In this document: positions 10,919 to 22,724 of the stretch, one piece after another
How the letters are laid out: every line of letters begins with the position of its first letter
Position numbering within the stretch: position 1 is the stretch's first letter
Origin: Dermacentor variabilis
Taxonomy: Eukaryota > Arthropoda > Arachnida > Ixodida > Ixodidae
Assembly: GCF_050947875.1 (NCBI RefSeq)
Contig: NC_134568.1
Coordinates: 209,405,845-209,469,844 of the forward strand
DNA length: 64,000 bases
Direction: 5' to 3'
Notes under the pieces: generated by a model
Databases searched by the model: none
Told to the model about the DNA's origin: nothing
What the model saw: the letters and a program-made list of their open reading frames with translations, nothing else
Program-made: the position numbers and the translations under genes

Positions 10919-11429
10919 AACGTCCCCGAATTCCTGTTTAGTTCGGCTTCACTTCGCGCCTCGAAAGGCGCTGTTGAAGGGGTACATCACGTTAGCGTTT
11001 TGTCATTCATCTTAAGCTTTTTCACCGCCTGCGATCTTCTTGTTCCTTGTTTTTTCACTAGTCGCAGACATGGTCCAATGAAAATGTAATCGGTTATATC
11101 GTTTCATTTTTTTCCCTGTCTTTTTTTCTTGCAAGTAGGCGCTTGGAAGCTGCAATCGTTTGATTTGTAGAGACAATGCCGCCAGTTTCATTAGACTGTT
11201 TGCGAAAAACTAGCATTTATTGGGCGAATTACCTTTGTGGCAAGGTCTGGTAGTTCAAGGGCACACACTTACCGATAGCACTCAGGATTCGATCACCCTT
11301 GAGGCAGAGCAAGCTTTTTTTTTTTTCGATACACACTTAGGTAAAACACTGACTCCGCGTTGCAGAACACGGTACGATACAATAGTTTTGATACGAGTTC
11401 GGTTCAGGATGAAACCCTGAACCAATATT

Positions 11430-11837
11430 TTAACGTTGACTGCAAAAGCGAAAGCACGCGGTGTCCCAATAGTGAGGAGGGTGCGCGCAACTGGCAGCAG
11501 AATGTGCAAACCCTTCACTTCCGCGCAGTTTGAAGATCGTGCCGGCGGGCCCTTGACACCATTAACATTACAGCATGCGCCACGCCAGTTTCGCGCCATT
11601 GCTTTGTGGGCGTGCGGCGCGGAGTGAAACGCGGCGATTCTAACGGACGAGCCTGGTGGCGCAGCTTGCTTCAAGGAGGACTACGGCAGCGGCGGCAGCG
11701 GCGGCGGCGGAGAGGAGGCGGACCGGCATCCGCCCTGGTCGGGCCCAGTCGGAGGGCGCTCGGCGACGACTGCGGCCAAGTCTGCATCCAGCGCCAAGAG
11801 GAGCGCCAGTCCGGCCGAGCATCGCCGCAGGGGAGCC
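11430..11837 (+). promoter_or_regulatory. CpG-rich promoter / 5' UTR of transglutaminase (inferred)
   Basis: GC and CpG density climb from about 11430 and include a GGC/GCA-rich run at about 11686-11714. No TATA box is apparent, which fits a CpG-type promoter. The transcription start cannot be fixed from sequence. The open frames on both strands here (for example 11606-11938 and 11640-11864) are by-products of GC richness and are not the coding frame used by exon 1. Confidence 0.5.
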
Positions 11838-11934
11838 ATGGGAAACGTCCTCTCCTGCTTCCACGGCTCGTTTTCACCAAGCGAGGCCGAGACCGAGCAC
11901 AAGCTGCTCCCAGTAGCACCCCAGCCACCGGCAG
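11838..11934 (+). CDS. Transglutaminase exon 1 (acylated N-terminus)
   Basis: The ATG at 11838 sits in a strong start context (gccATGG). It encodes MGNVLSCF followed by a Glu/Pro-rich linker, 32 codons plus one base in all. Gly2 with Ser6 matches N-myristoylation, and Cys7 could be palmitoylated. Some arthropod transglutaminases of the annulin type are held at the membrane in this way. The exon ends at a consensus donor (gcag then gtgagt, 11935) in phase 1. Joined to the exon at 63197, the frame continues without a stop into the transglutaminase N domain. Assignment to that gene is an inference from phase, strand and the acylated leader, because no transcript is available. The likely product is a membrane-associated protein-glutamine gamma-glutamyltransferase that crosslinks proteins. 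Confidence 0.6.
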
Positions 11935-11939
11935 GTGAG

Positions 11940-14900
11940 TGTATTTCTATACAGAGGACCTTCTAAACTACATGCCGCTCCTCGTTTTTCTTTCTTTAAC
12001 AGCAGCGTCTTCCGATTTTAGCTTGTCCGCGCAAGTTCTCAATCGAGTCTCACTGGGCCAGGATAACTGCTCCACTGGACTTTTCGGTTTCGTAGCTGCC
12101 TACGCTAAGAGAGCGAGAAAAAAGGCGAGGAGACAGTGGCAATATTGCTCTCGTGGTCAACTGCGCCTCTCTGTCCTTGTCTTTTACTGCGCTCTTGTTA
12201 TCGCTCAACAGTTTTTTCGGGCAGACGTCATAAGTCGATGTCCATCCCGATGACCCTGATGATGTATTTTGCAGCCGAAGCATATAGGCAGAAGCGATAC
12301 GGAAGTTGTCGTCGAATGATGTGGCTCTCCACACACTCGCCTTTCGTGACCGTGATACTGTGGTCACAGTCACTTTGTTTTCGCACAGGGTGCAGCCCGC
12401 TGTAATTCGCAGTGGTGGCGTAAATGGTAATTTCGTTAGTAAGCTGTTTAGGCTGCACAGACTGTACGACGGCAGCGAAGAGAGCACTCACGGACAGACG
12501 CGCGACAGCGCCCTATAGGCTGTTTGCTCTTCTGTTCGTCTTAGCGCCTTTTGATGTTCGGTGTTTGCTGCCACTTTGCATCTTTGTACATACATATTTG
12601 CATGGCACATCGTACTATAGTGTAGCAACAAACATTATAGCTCACTTTGGCGTGGCAACCATGAATTATTTAGCCATGATGAACTTTCTCATGGTTATCA
12701 TTAGTCTAGAGGTCACGAAAACAACCCGAGAACTTCGTTGCATGTCTGGCATGCGAGAATACACACACAGAATAAAAATTTCACTGAAGAGTCGTAGCAC
12801 GGGCACCAGTGACCTATGAAACAGAGTGTCTGCGACGCACATCTGAAGACATGTACGTGGCGCTTACCTAATTAGCTGCAGAGAGCGCGCGTAGAAAAAA
12901 TTAAGCTCTATAAAAAACCCGTGAACTAAAGCAATTCACGGGGTTGAAAGAATTTTGGCTCACGCTCTGCTTTCCACAGTTAACTTTGACATTTCAAAAT
13001 AATTTTTTTTCTTCTCGTCCGTGCGCGAATGCCACCACCACTTATTACATTGCTTACTTACTTACTCAAGACCCGCCGACACGACTTGAGACTTAAGACC
13101 CGCCGACATGACACGATATTGATTTGTGCTTCATCTTACGAGGTAGATGGGGCCAAAAAAGACGTAAAATTGTGTGCATTTCACTTCCCCAACGAACAAC
13201 GATTGGCAGCTTCCGCCTGCCCAGATTTCACCTGCCCTGCATGGCACGACGTCTGCTGGGGAAAGCGAGCTTGGCTAGTGTTGTGTGGGACGCGCGTCGA
13301 CGTGTGATCGTGCGTTGGCAGACAGCACAACACAAATGGTCTCTATCGATTTTTCTTTCTTTTTAATCATTTCTCCCGCCGGCGTAGCGTCTTCCTTAAA
13401 AAGGACCGCGTTCATGCAACTTCACTTCTTCGCAATCACAAATATGTCAGCGCTTTCTTTTTATCGAGTTGTTGCCGAAGTGGGTTGGGAACATCGTTTG
13501 TTACAAGCAAAAACAGCTATAGAAAGGGCGCTAGAACAGCTAAACAGAAAAAGCGCTAGAAATGTCTTTGACAGTTTAACGCGAACAGTTTGATGCAAAC
13601 TTACGTGTCGAAGAAAAAAAATTTAAGTAGATGTGTCTACCAAGCAAGTGTATACATAAAAATACACTACTAAGTGTCTTCAGAATGGCCCATTTTTACT
13701 TTTGAAGAGTGGCTGCTCATTAGTAATTTTTAGTTCAGGACTGTTTTCAGGTCAATTATGCGCACTGTTCAAGCGAAGGCTTTAAGCAACTCCCGTAGGC
13801 AATGCAATAAATGTGATGCTGCGTTTTCTTTCTTTCTTTTTTTGATAGCGCATTATTGGCGGCGACGCACGTAGGCAATTGCACAATTATCACCGATAAA
13901 CTCGCTAATCAGCTGAAGTTCACCGATAAAACGTTTAATTCATAGCGTTGGGGAACATATTACAACTGCTAAATTGAAGCCAGAGAATGCTAACGTCGCA
14001 TGAGCTTACTAGTAATCTGAGACTATTATTATTTTCTAGACACCTGCCCCGATAAAGTAGCGCGAAATACATAGGCGCGACTTGTAGTTTTTCAGACAAC
14101 GCGAAAGAAAGGCTTTTGAGAAAATTGTTACATGGAAAACCAATGTATGTTGCTCCACATTTGAGGAGGCATATCGAAACTGGCGATTCCTGTAGTTTAT
14201 AAACTCTTTACTTCAGGTGCTACGTTTGTGTTGTAGTATTTATTTGAATCCGAAATTTTTACAAGGTCGATCTTTTTTTTTTTCTGTCTAGGCATCGCGC
14301 ATAGTAGTCTAGTTTGTTGTAAAAATTAACCGATGGTATCGTCGGAGCCCTTGAGTTTGGGACCTTAGTTTATATTTTACGCAATGTCTCTTTACAAATT
14401 ATTTCACTCACTTGAATTTATTCAATAAATCTTGGTCTCAGCCTAAAATAAAATGTACGTGCTTTCAACAGTCGTTGGTATTAATTAAAAGGTGAGTTCA
14501 TCGCCCTTAGTAACTAATGAGCTTATTATTGCCCATTGCAAAATTCCTCACGTAAGCTGCCGCCAATGATCAGCCCCCACCCCTTACCCATCATGTATAA
14601 AGCGTGTGATCTGGCTTAACTGCAGAGTTTTGAAGTATCTCTTATGACATCTTGGCCTCGTCGTTTCAGAGCGCTTCAGCAGCGCTAAGGAGGTTGTGTG
14701 AGGCAACGACTAGGCTTTATTACGAGACAAAGTCTGCTCCAATATACGTAATCGAGTCTGATAATCACTGCTAGACCTCACTTAACCTCAATGTACAGCT
14801 TGATGGCTGTCTTTCAAGAATTTTCATCGCTGCTGGTACTCTCCGAACTGACCAGTCTAAGGGTACACTGAATTCTTCGCTGAAAGATCCAGTAGACTTA

Positions 14901-15840
14901 CGATGGAAAGTTACTCAGTTTATCTTTATCCACCTCCACTCTGAACAATCGAGTCTAATAATAACGCAGGCAAGATATCACATGAGCGATGTGCGAAGGG
15001 ACAGAACAATCGGCCTTGAATGAAACTTAAATATAATCGTAAATGTCTGGTCCTGACATACGAAGGGAGGTTAGCCCCACAGATCACCCCACAAGCTTCG
15101 TAGACCACACACTGCGAATCCATTCCGTCGGAGTGCACGCAGCGCCAGTTCGTTGTCCGGGGGCACCCGTTTTCTCTCCGGTGGGTTACCAACTGGCGAG
15201 CACAATGGGAGAACACCGACGTCACTAAAATGTCAACGACGCTGGACACACGGAGTGGTAAAAGGAGGGCCTGCCCTCTTTGTCGCTCAACAGGAAAAGC
15301 GCACAGACCCCTACAGTTCTCCTGTTCAGCCCGCGTGTGTTGTCGAAGCTAACGGAAACGCACGACCGGAAGGAATTCGTGGACAATAGCCGCCCCTTTC
15401 AGCGGAGTCGCGCCGGAGTGAACTTGCACCATTGGTAACAGCAGAAACAGCGAGAAATGCCCACCGTGATGCAGTGAAGCAACGCGCTAGGGTATAGCGT
15501 CACAGAAGAGTGTTGTCTCAAGTGACGCTGTTTCAGAATGCGGCCCAGGGATTCGCTTTCGCGCTGTGGTACGCACCTGAGAGCTTCAACGATTGGGCGC
15601 TGCCGCCGCAGTCAGCAAGACCTGTGCCACTCGCGCTTTTTATTGTGACAGAAGTTCAACATGGTTCGCACGTTTGTGGAAGCGTACCGAAGTCGCCTTA
15701 CCATCATCAATGGGTCCAGACGGCGGCCGGTGTCTGTGGCGACTCTGAAGATTGACTGCAGAATGTAGTGGTCCCTGAACTTTACTACCTTGGGCCATGC
15801 ACAGTTGTGTGAGAGAGGTCCATGGCAACGATAGAAAGGT
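11940..15840. other. Intronic stretch, no element recognised
   Basis: AT-rich sequence without a gene. A 27-bp direct duplication lies at about 13068-13115 (aagacccgccgacacgactt twice). Open frames such as 12424-12819 and 13285-13593 show no domain or codon bias that I can defend. Confidence 0.4.
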
Positions 15841-15846
15841 TCGAAG

Positions 15847-16090
15847 AACCCGCCGTGGTTGCTCAGTGGCTATGGTGTTGGGCTGCTGAGCACGAGGTCG
15901 CGGGATCGAATCCCGGCCACGGCGGCCGCATTTCGATGGGGGCGAAATGCGAAAACACCCGTGTGCTTAGATTTAGGTGCACGTTAAAGAACCCCAGGTG
16001 GTCAAAATTTCCGGAGTCCTCCACTACGGCGTGCCTCATAATCAGAAAGTGGTTTTGGCACGTAAAACCCCAAATATTATTATTATTAAA
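15847..16090 (+). mobile_element. tRNA-derived SINE (Ruca-like), nearly complete
   Basis: The head resembles a tRNA: an A-box-like 'tggttgctcagtggctatgg' and a B box 'gggatcgaatcccgg' are spaced as in a pol III promoter. The body includes the conserved 'gtgcacgttaaagaacccca' and 'cgtgcctcataatcagaaag' segments and ends in 'aaaccccaaat' with an (att)n tail. It is about 240 bases long. The same body recurs at 22.1, 22.5 and 37.3 kb. I identify it with the tick Ruca family by recalled structure only. Confidence 0.85.
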
Positions 16091-17690
16091 GGTTCGAAGA
16101 TGCGTGCATATTATGACGAAACGTTTTTTCTTGTACCTTTCACTATCGGGGAGAAAAAGAAAATAAATTAAAGGAAGAAACCCCTCGAAGTATATACATA
16201 AATGCGCATTATTGTTTTGCATAGGTACCAGCTATACCTGCAGGGACGCGACTCAAATCTGCAGCCTGCTTTTTTTTATTGCTCATCACTTTTTTCGACG
16301 CCAGACGTTCCCCGTTGTAACGCAAGAATTGCGAAAATTATCAATAACTTAAAAGGAGAGCCTTGGTACATCGTGCGCTAGTGCGAATTTACAGTATTTG
16401 TTACGTGTACTTACAGTGGTGCCAAACACATTTAGTTGAAGCGTCACTGCATCACTGTCGTTAGCTGCGCTGGCGTCTGTGATCGACTTGGTTTCACCAC
16501 CTTTAACACCGTGAGAAATTTTGGCTATCGACCAATTGACCATTTTGCTATTGCTATGACCAGACGACCTGCCGCAATGTTACGGTAATTGTATGACATT
16601 CTGTTGCTAAAGGCAAAGCCGTAAGTTCAACTCTTTCCCTGGAGGCCACATTTCACAGCGGACAAAACTTAGAAGCGCCTTAGCGCTGAGGTTTCCTTGC
16701 ATGGCGACCGTTGAAGCCAGTCGGGAGTCATTGCTAATGCGTCTGTCACAGCGCAATATGCAGTTTTTGGGATCTGTATGCTTTAAAAAATATATAAATA
16801 CAACTAATTCAAAACTGCGTGCGGAATTCCGCTAAGCTGCGCATTTCGAAAGTAGAGGAAGTTGGCGGCGACCTTGATGATCGCGGTGAGAGCGATACAA
16901 ACAAGTCGCCATGGATGCACGCGAGCCAGACGCGACGCCGCGTGCTGCTTTCAGACGTGGGCAGTGCGCAGACACGACTCATGTGAGCGCGAAATCCCTT
17001 TCTCGGTTCCTTTGTTCCGTGACGGATGCAGCGCGGGTCGGTACATGCGTAATGGTCTGCCGCGCTGGCCTACGGCGCTAGGATTACGCGAGTCGCGTCG
17101 GGGCTCGGGCCTGACGGGGAGGCGTCTCTTGCGGGCGAAGGATTTACGATGACTTGCCTCATCATCAGTCGCAAGAAAAAAAAAGCACGTCAAGACACGT
17201 TCATCCCAGCGATTTCTCGGTTCCAGGCAATCGTTGGCGCAATTCACGCTGGCATCTCTTACCGCGCAATTATTACGGGAATGATTGAATAAAGCGTTTA
17301 TTGATTGAAAAAGAAGGTCCTCGCCCGTCCTACGTGGATAGTCTTCTTATTCCAGAAAACCTCTGGTGCTTGCTGCCAGTTTCGCCCGGTTGGCCAGTAT
17401 TACATTCCTGATCATCCAGGCTCCTGCCAGTGAGCAGCTCTTCCCACTTTTCAACGAGGTCGTTTTCGGTTCTTGTGGCTGGTTCTGTTAGTTCTTCGCT
17501 CGTTTGAGGCCTAATTGTCTAGTTCTTGAGCTTCAGACGAGGCGTGTTCTGCTGAGCCTTCATCTTTATCTGTTTGACTCGCGGTGCGAGTCTTGCGTGG
17601 ACATTCGATGAAGAGGTGCGCAGGAGTGTCGGTACGTTGCACTGAGGGTACTGAAATTGCGTCCAGTAGATGCGATGTATAAGGATTCCA
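16091..17690. other. Intronic stretch with a GC-rich patch
   Basis: No gene recognised. A GC-rich, CpG-rich patch covers about 16860-17160 and has open frames on both strands without a domain. Confidence 0.35.
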
Positions 17691-17693
17691 TGT

Positions 17694-19510
17694 CATTATC
17701 ATCATCATGAGCCTATTTTATGTCCGCTGCAAGACGAAGGCCTCTCCCTGCGATCTCCAATTACCCCTATCATGCGCCAACCGATTCCAGCTAACGCCTG
17801 CGAATTTCTTAATTACATCACCCCACCTTGTCTTCTGCCGTCCTCGATTGCGCTTCCCTTCTCTTGGCACCAATTCTGTAACCCTAATGGTCCACCGGTT
17901 ACCTAGCCGACGCATTACATGACCTGCCCAGCTCCCTTTCTTTCTCTTAATGCTAATTAGAATATCGGCTATCCCCGTTTGCTCCCTGATCCACACCGCT
18001 CTCTTCCTGTCTCTTAACGTTACGCCTAACATTCTTCGTTCCATCGCTCTTTGCGCGGTTCTTGACTTGTTTTCGAGCTTCTTTGTCAGTCTGCAAGTTT
18101 CTGCCCCATACGTTAGCGCCGGTGGAATGCACTGATCGTACACCTTTATTTTTAATGATAATGGTAAGCTTCCATTCCGGATCTGACAATGTCTGCCGTG
18201 TGCGCTCCAACCCTTTTTATTCTTCTGTAAATTTCCTTCTCATGATCAGGGTCCCCTGCGAGTAATTGACCTAGGTAAACGTACTCCTTCACAGACTCTA
18301 GAAGCTGACTGGCGACCCTGAACTATTGTTCCCTTGCCAGGCTATTAATCATTATCTTTGTCTTCTGGATATTAATCTTCAACCCCGCTCTTATACTCTC
18401 TCTGTTAAGGTCCTCAATAATTTGTTGTAACTCGTCCCAAGTGTTGCTGAATAGAACAATGTCATCTGCAAACCGATGGTTGCTGAGATATTCACCGTTG
18501 ATCCTTACTGAGAGCACCGTTTATCCTTACTTCTAAACCTTCCCAGCTTAATAGCTTTGATACTTCTTCCAAGCACGCAGTGAATAGCATTGGGGAGATT
18601 GTGCCTCCTTGTTTGACCTCCTTCTTTATAGGCATCTTCCTACTTTTCTTGTGGAGAATTAAGGTAGCTGTGGAATCTCTGTAGATATTTTTCAAGGTAT
18701 TTAGGTAAGCGGTCTGTACTCCTTGACTGCGTAATGCCTCTATGACTACTGGTATATCTACTGAATCAAATGCTTTTGCGTAATCTATGAAAGCCATATA
18801 GAGAGGCTTATTGTACTCTGCGGAATTGTCGATTACCTGATTAATGACGTGGGTGTGATCTATTGTAAAGTATCTCTTCCTGAAGCCAGCCTATTTCCTA
18901 GGTTGACTAAAGTCCAGTGTTGCCCTTATTCTATGGGAGATTATCTCGGTGAATATTTTGTATAATATTGGAAGTAAGCTAATGGGCCTATAAGTTTTCA
19001 ATTTTTTAACGTCTCCTTTTTTGTGGATTAGTATGTTAACATTCTTCGAGTTCCCTGGCACCCTTGAAGTCGATAGTTCGCATAAAGGGCTGCTAGTTGT
19101 TCAAGCATTATGTCTCCACCATTTTTGATTAACTCGACTGGTAGTCCATCTTCTCCTGCCGCTTTTCCCCGTTTCATGTCTTGCAAGGCCCTTCTAACTT
19201 CATCGCTAGTTATAAAAGGAGCCTCTGTAACCTGTTCATTACTGCTTCGAATGGAGGTATCGTGGCTGCTTTGGGTACTGTACAGGTCAGTATAAGATTC
19301 TTCCGCTGCTTTTACTATATCTTCGAGATTGCTGATACCCTTACCTTGCCTATCTTTCAGTGCATACATCTTGGTTTGTCCGATGCCCAGTTTCCTTCTC
19401 ACTGTTTTCAGGCTGCGTTCATTTTTTACTGCTTCCTCAGTCTTTCTCACGTTATAATTTCGAACATCCCTCGAACGCGTTGTTCTAGCTTATAGTGTTG
19501 TTACATGACC
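17694..19510 (-). mobile_element. RTE-clade LINE, 5'-truncated, inactivated
   Basis: On the minus strand the sequence encodes the finger region (GKAAGEDGLPVELIK, 19450-19028), motif A (FIDYAKAFDSVD) and motif B (KQGGTISPMLFTACLEE) at 18797-18492, motif C (FADDIVLF) at 18517-18323, and an RTE-type C-terminal tail (WAGHVMRR...NRW, then PREGKRNRGRQKTRW and HDRGNWRSQGEAF) at 18143-17718. The element ends in a short ATG/TGA repeat (catgatgatgataatg on the minus strand), as RTE elements do. There is no endonuclease and there are several frame breaks, so it is dead. Length is about 1.8 kb of an expected 3 kb or more. Confidence 0.88.
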
Positions 19511-19626
19511 GATTAGGTGCTGGGTATGTCTTATGTACTCGTTGCGGCGCGGATTTGAAGTATATCAGTCTTATGCAGCGAAAGTGGATTTATTTTTTTG
19601 ATAATGTGTCGGGCCCTACGGGGCGG

Positions 19627-20270
19627 CTTAAAGAGGCACTAAAGGTAAATATTAAGTCGAGCTAGATTGAAAGATTGATTCTATAACGAATTCTTCATTG
19701 GTAATGAAAACAGAGCTTTTGTAAACGAGAAAATGACCAAAATAGAAAATTGCAGTGGCTCCATCTGTTGTCGATTATGGTAACTCTTATGTGTAACTCT
19801 TATGTGTAACTCTTATGAATCAGCACCTCTGATTCGCAGAGAGCGGCTGTGACCCGCCACTGCGAACGGCATCGCTTTTCTCTGTTTACAACGGCTGAGG
19901 CGGCAACGTGTGGCAATTGACCACCCTGCCGGCTCCGGCAGCGGAGGCTCACGTGACCGCAACTGGTAACCTGACTCCAAGCAGAGCCACAGATACACGC
20001 AAGCGGAACACCTACACCCTCCAAGCAGTGCGCTTTGTATATATAGCTAAATAGAGAGTCCACCGTATAGAGGGTGGTCACATGCCGATGACGCCAAGTC
20101 CACCGCTCTGGCGCGGGCGGTTCAAATTGAGAAGCAGCAGCGGGACCTTCGACGGCAATTTCCTAGGCAAAAAATTGATATATTGACATGCAGAAAATGA
20201 TAATAGACTTCTAGACCAATACTATATCGATTTAGCTGGACTTAGTGCTTTCCTTTAGTGTCCCTTTAAG
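19627..20270. mobile_element. TIR element (MITE), ~644 bp
   Basis: The left end reads 'cttaaagaggcactaaaggt' and the right end, reversed, reads 'cttaaagggacactaaagga'. The similarity continues inward (aytaagtcsagcta) for about 40 bases with mismatches. The interior is noncoding and includes a 13-15-bp repeat (gtaactcttatgt) near 19788-19818. It inserted just beyond the RTE 5' end. No transposase is present, so it must have been moved by another element's enzyme. Confidence 0.75.
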
Positions 20271-20456
20271 ATGAGCTAGTGGCGTTTTACGTAACACAGT
20301 CAATCACATTTAGGCGGCGGTCTCAGCCCGCCCTCTGTTGCCCAGCCCCCCCCCCCTCCGCTCCGCCCCTTTCCTACCGTTACTGTGGCCTTCATCTCTG
20401 CAGAAGTCATCAAAATTCGTTGAGGCATTTTGTTCAGGTTACTTTTAGAGGTACCT

Positions 20457-20535
20457 GGGCCCGTAGTCCCAAAAAGCCCCCATGCCAGAATTTTTCGCAA
20501 CAGAACATTCCAGCCAATCCTGATGCTGGACACTA

Positions 20536-20579
<44 letters not shown>

Positions 20580-20642
20580 GAAGGCAACTGGGCCAATGGC
20601 AAAGAGCCTCTACGAACGGAAAGCTTTGTGAATTCCGCCCCT
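20457..20642. mobile_element. MITE-like family A, copy 4, split by (AAAT)n
   Basis: It starts 'gggcccgtagtcccaaaaag', continues through 'attccagccaatcctgatgc', and ends with 'aatggcaaagagcctctacg' and 'aaagctttgtgaattccgcc'. An (AAAT)n tract at 20535-20579 has grown inside it. Ends are inverted with respect to one another. Confidence 0.65.
20535..20579. repeat. (AAAT)n microsatellite
   Basis: About eleven AAAT units in a row, lying inside the family A element. Confidence 0.9.
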
Positions 20643-20939
20643 GTTTTGTTGAACGTCCTATCCGATGTTGACAACTCAGATGCTTTCAAGCACTTATTCA
20701 TAAGCGTAGTTGTGCTTCTTTTTCTTCTCTTTCTCTCTATTTCGTTGTTGTTGGTCCACGCTTTACAGTACCAACTTTCAGTACTTTTACAGCAGACTTT
20801 ATACGCACACTTTTGGGCAAAGCGAGCCCTTGTAGAATCAGTCTTATAGTTCGTTGGGTGATATGCGCGAATTCCCAAGGTACTGCCATAGTACTGCATC
20901 GTGACTTGTAGTTCGTACGCACATATAGACTTATCACGC

Positions 20940-21510
20940 TTGTCGCGACACGTCGAAACGTAGCGCGGCGCGGGACGACGCCCCCTTTTTTCCTCAACCA
21001 GTCATAATTCAGCAAGACGAGCATGATCGAGAGAAGGCGGGCGTGTCCACCTTTCGTCGTTTCTCTTGTCCCACAGCAGCACGCGCATTTGATCCGTTGG
21101 CGTTTACGTCGGCCGCGCGCAATGGATTCCCGCGCACGCGCCGGCTTCGCGCTGCAGGTTCGACAGCCCGCACAACTCGTGCGCCGGCGGCGTTGTTTAT
21201 GTGCGGTGGGAGCGGCGCATCCTTTGTTTGAAGCTCCGGCCGCGCACGAGCCGTTGGTCGTCGTTTGCGAAGAAGCCGTAAACCTCGCGGCGAAATATAG
21301 ACGGCTCGTGCGTGACATTGGAAGTGTCGGCGAGGGATTGCGCTCCCAACTTGGGGTACCGTTCCTGGTACACACTTCAGTTCCCGAAACTTTGAGTTGC
21401 TTACGCAAGGACGGCTTGCGGAGGCACAACAACGAGGCTGTCTACCTCTCGGCATGCAGCTCATTAAATCTCCGAGACGGTATTTCTGAAAGGTGAGCGC
21501 ACTCTCGCTC
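20940..21510. other. GC-rich island with open frames on both strands
   Basis: CpG-rich sequence in which long frames are open on both strands (157 codons + at 21023-21496; 192 and 231 codons on the minus strand). No domain is recognisable in any of them and no splice pair is convincing. I regard it as a GC-rich repeat or regulatory island rather than a gene. An A tract and a (GA)n tract follow at 21514-21565. Confidence 0.35.
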
Positions 21511-21513
21511 TCT

Positions 21514-21565
21514 AAAAAAAAAAAAAAAACGAGAGAGAGAGAGAGGGAGAGAGAGAAAAGAAGAG
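21514..21565. repeat. poly-A plus (GA)n tract
   Basis: Sixteen A residues, then an interrupted (GA)n run. Confidence 0.85.
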
Positions 21566-21815
21566 ACTTCGCGGAATCATGAAGCATTTATTGTCACACT
21601 TGTTGCTAGGTTCCCGGCACCTTTATTTAATAAGAGACAAGCTGTAGTTGCGCGATCATTCTGTGGATGTGGTTAATCTGAACTTCTCTTGCACGGTTCA
21701 TTTGCAAGGAAAATCATCACATTTTATGCATACGCAATTAGAACGTGGTATAACGGAATGACTGCGGCTAGGTTTTGCGTGTAACAACTAACTGCAATAG
21801 CCCGTAACTGGAATT

Positions 21816-21966
21816 CAGGGCCCGCATTTACAAAAACGTTTGCGCGCTAGAATTGTTTGTGAGAGCAGATTCCAGCCATTCGTGATGTTGCACTTATCAT
21901 TAGAGAAAGCGGCCAGCCAAAGGCAAGTAGCATTCACGCCCGAAATGCTTGTTGAATTCGGCCCCA
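21816..21966. mobile_element. MITE-like family A, copy 5
   Basis: It begins 'cagggcccgcatttacaaaa', passes 'agattccagccattcgtgat' and 'cattagagaaagcggcc', and ends 'ttgttgaattcggcccc'. Both ends contain the ggcc/gaattc palindromic termini, and the whole unit is about 150 bases. Confidence 0.7.
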
Positions 21967-22075
21967 GACTCACCGTGTTTGGTGCGCCCGTATAGCTCTA
22001 GGATGTTCAGAACAATTTCCACCGTCATCACGTGGATGTTGTGAAATTGCGGCACTGGCTGCGCTTCGCATATTT

Positions 22076-22318
22076 TAAAATTAAATTATGGGGTTTTACG
22101 TGCCAAAACCACGATCTGATTATGAGGCACGCCGTAGTATAGCGGACTCCGGATTAATTTTGACCACCTGGGGTTCTTTAACGTGCACCTAAATCAAAGT
22201 ACACAGGTGTTTTTGTGTTTCGCCCCCATCGATGCGCGGCCGCCGTGGCCGGGACTTGATCCCGCGACCTCGTGTTTGCTTACCAGCGCAACACCAAAGC
22301 CGCCTAGCAACCACGACG
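22076..22318 (-). mobile_element. tRNA-derived SINE (Ruca-like)
   Basis: Reverse copy of the 15.8-kb SINE. In + orientation it runs from 'ttaaattatggggttttacg' (the 3' tail) through 'gggttctttaacgtgcacct' to the tRNA-like head, with the B box near 'gggacttgatcccgcg' and the A-box region near 22300. It is nearly full length, with small differences. Confidence 0.85.
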
Positions 22319-22464
22319 GGTACTTTGTATACTGTAATACTCGATGTCACAACGCCTCAATTTTCAGCGTTGGTGTTCTTATGGTAATAGCAAATTAACA
22401 ATAAAGTTAGCAAAGAAGAGAGGATATCGCTCACTTTGTCTTGATCAACTTTACTAAGTATCAC

Positions 22465-22724
22465 CGTCCGCCGCATTGGCTGAGTGACTATATGGAGTTG
22501 TGCTGCCAAGCACGAGGTCGATGGTTCGATTCCCGGCCGCAGCGGTCGCATTCCGATGGGGGCGGAATGGAAAAAGAAAAGGGCCACTCGTGTACCGTGC
22601 TTTGGGTGCACGTTAAAGAACCCTGTGGTTGTTCAAAATTGCTCCGGAGCGCTCCACGCACTCGGCGTTCCTCATAATCCACTGCGCAGTTTCGGGACGT
22701 TAAACCCCTTAATTGAATTGGTTT
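22465..22724 (+). mobile_element. tRNA-derived SINE (Ruca-like), diverged
   Basis: A-box-like 'attggctgagtgactatat', B box 'ggttcgattcccggcc', body 'gggtgcacgttaaagaaccc', and a 3' part 'gttcctcataatccact' ending 'aaaccccttaattgaattgg'. It lies about 150 bases from a copy of opposite orientation, so the pair could form an inverted-repeat RNA. Confidence 0.82.

Noticed and set aside
11606..11938. 110-codon frame overlapping the first transglutaminase exon
   Set aside because: It is in a different frame from the strong-context ATG at 11838. It is Arg/Gly-rich from the GGC repeat and has no domain.
20737..21587. Long opposite-strand frames (157, 192 and 231 codons) that look like overlapping genes
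   Set aside because: High GC lowers stop frequency in all frames. There is no domain, no start context and no splice support.
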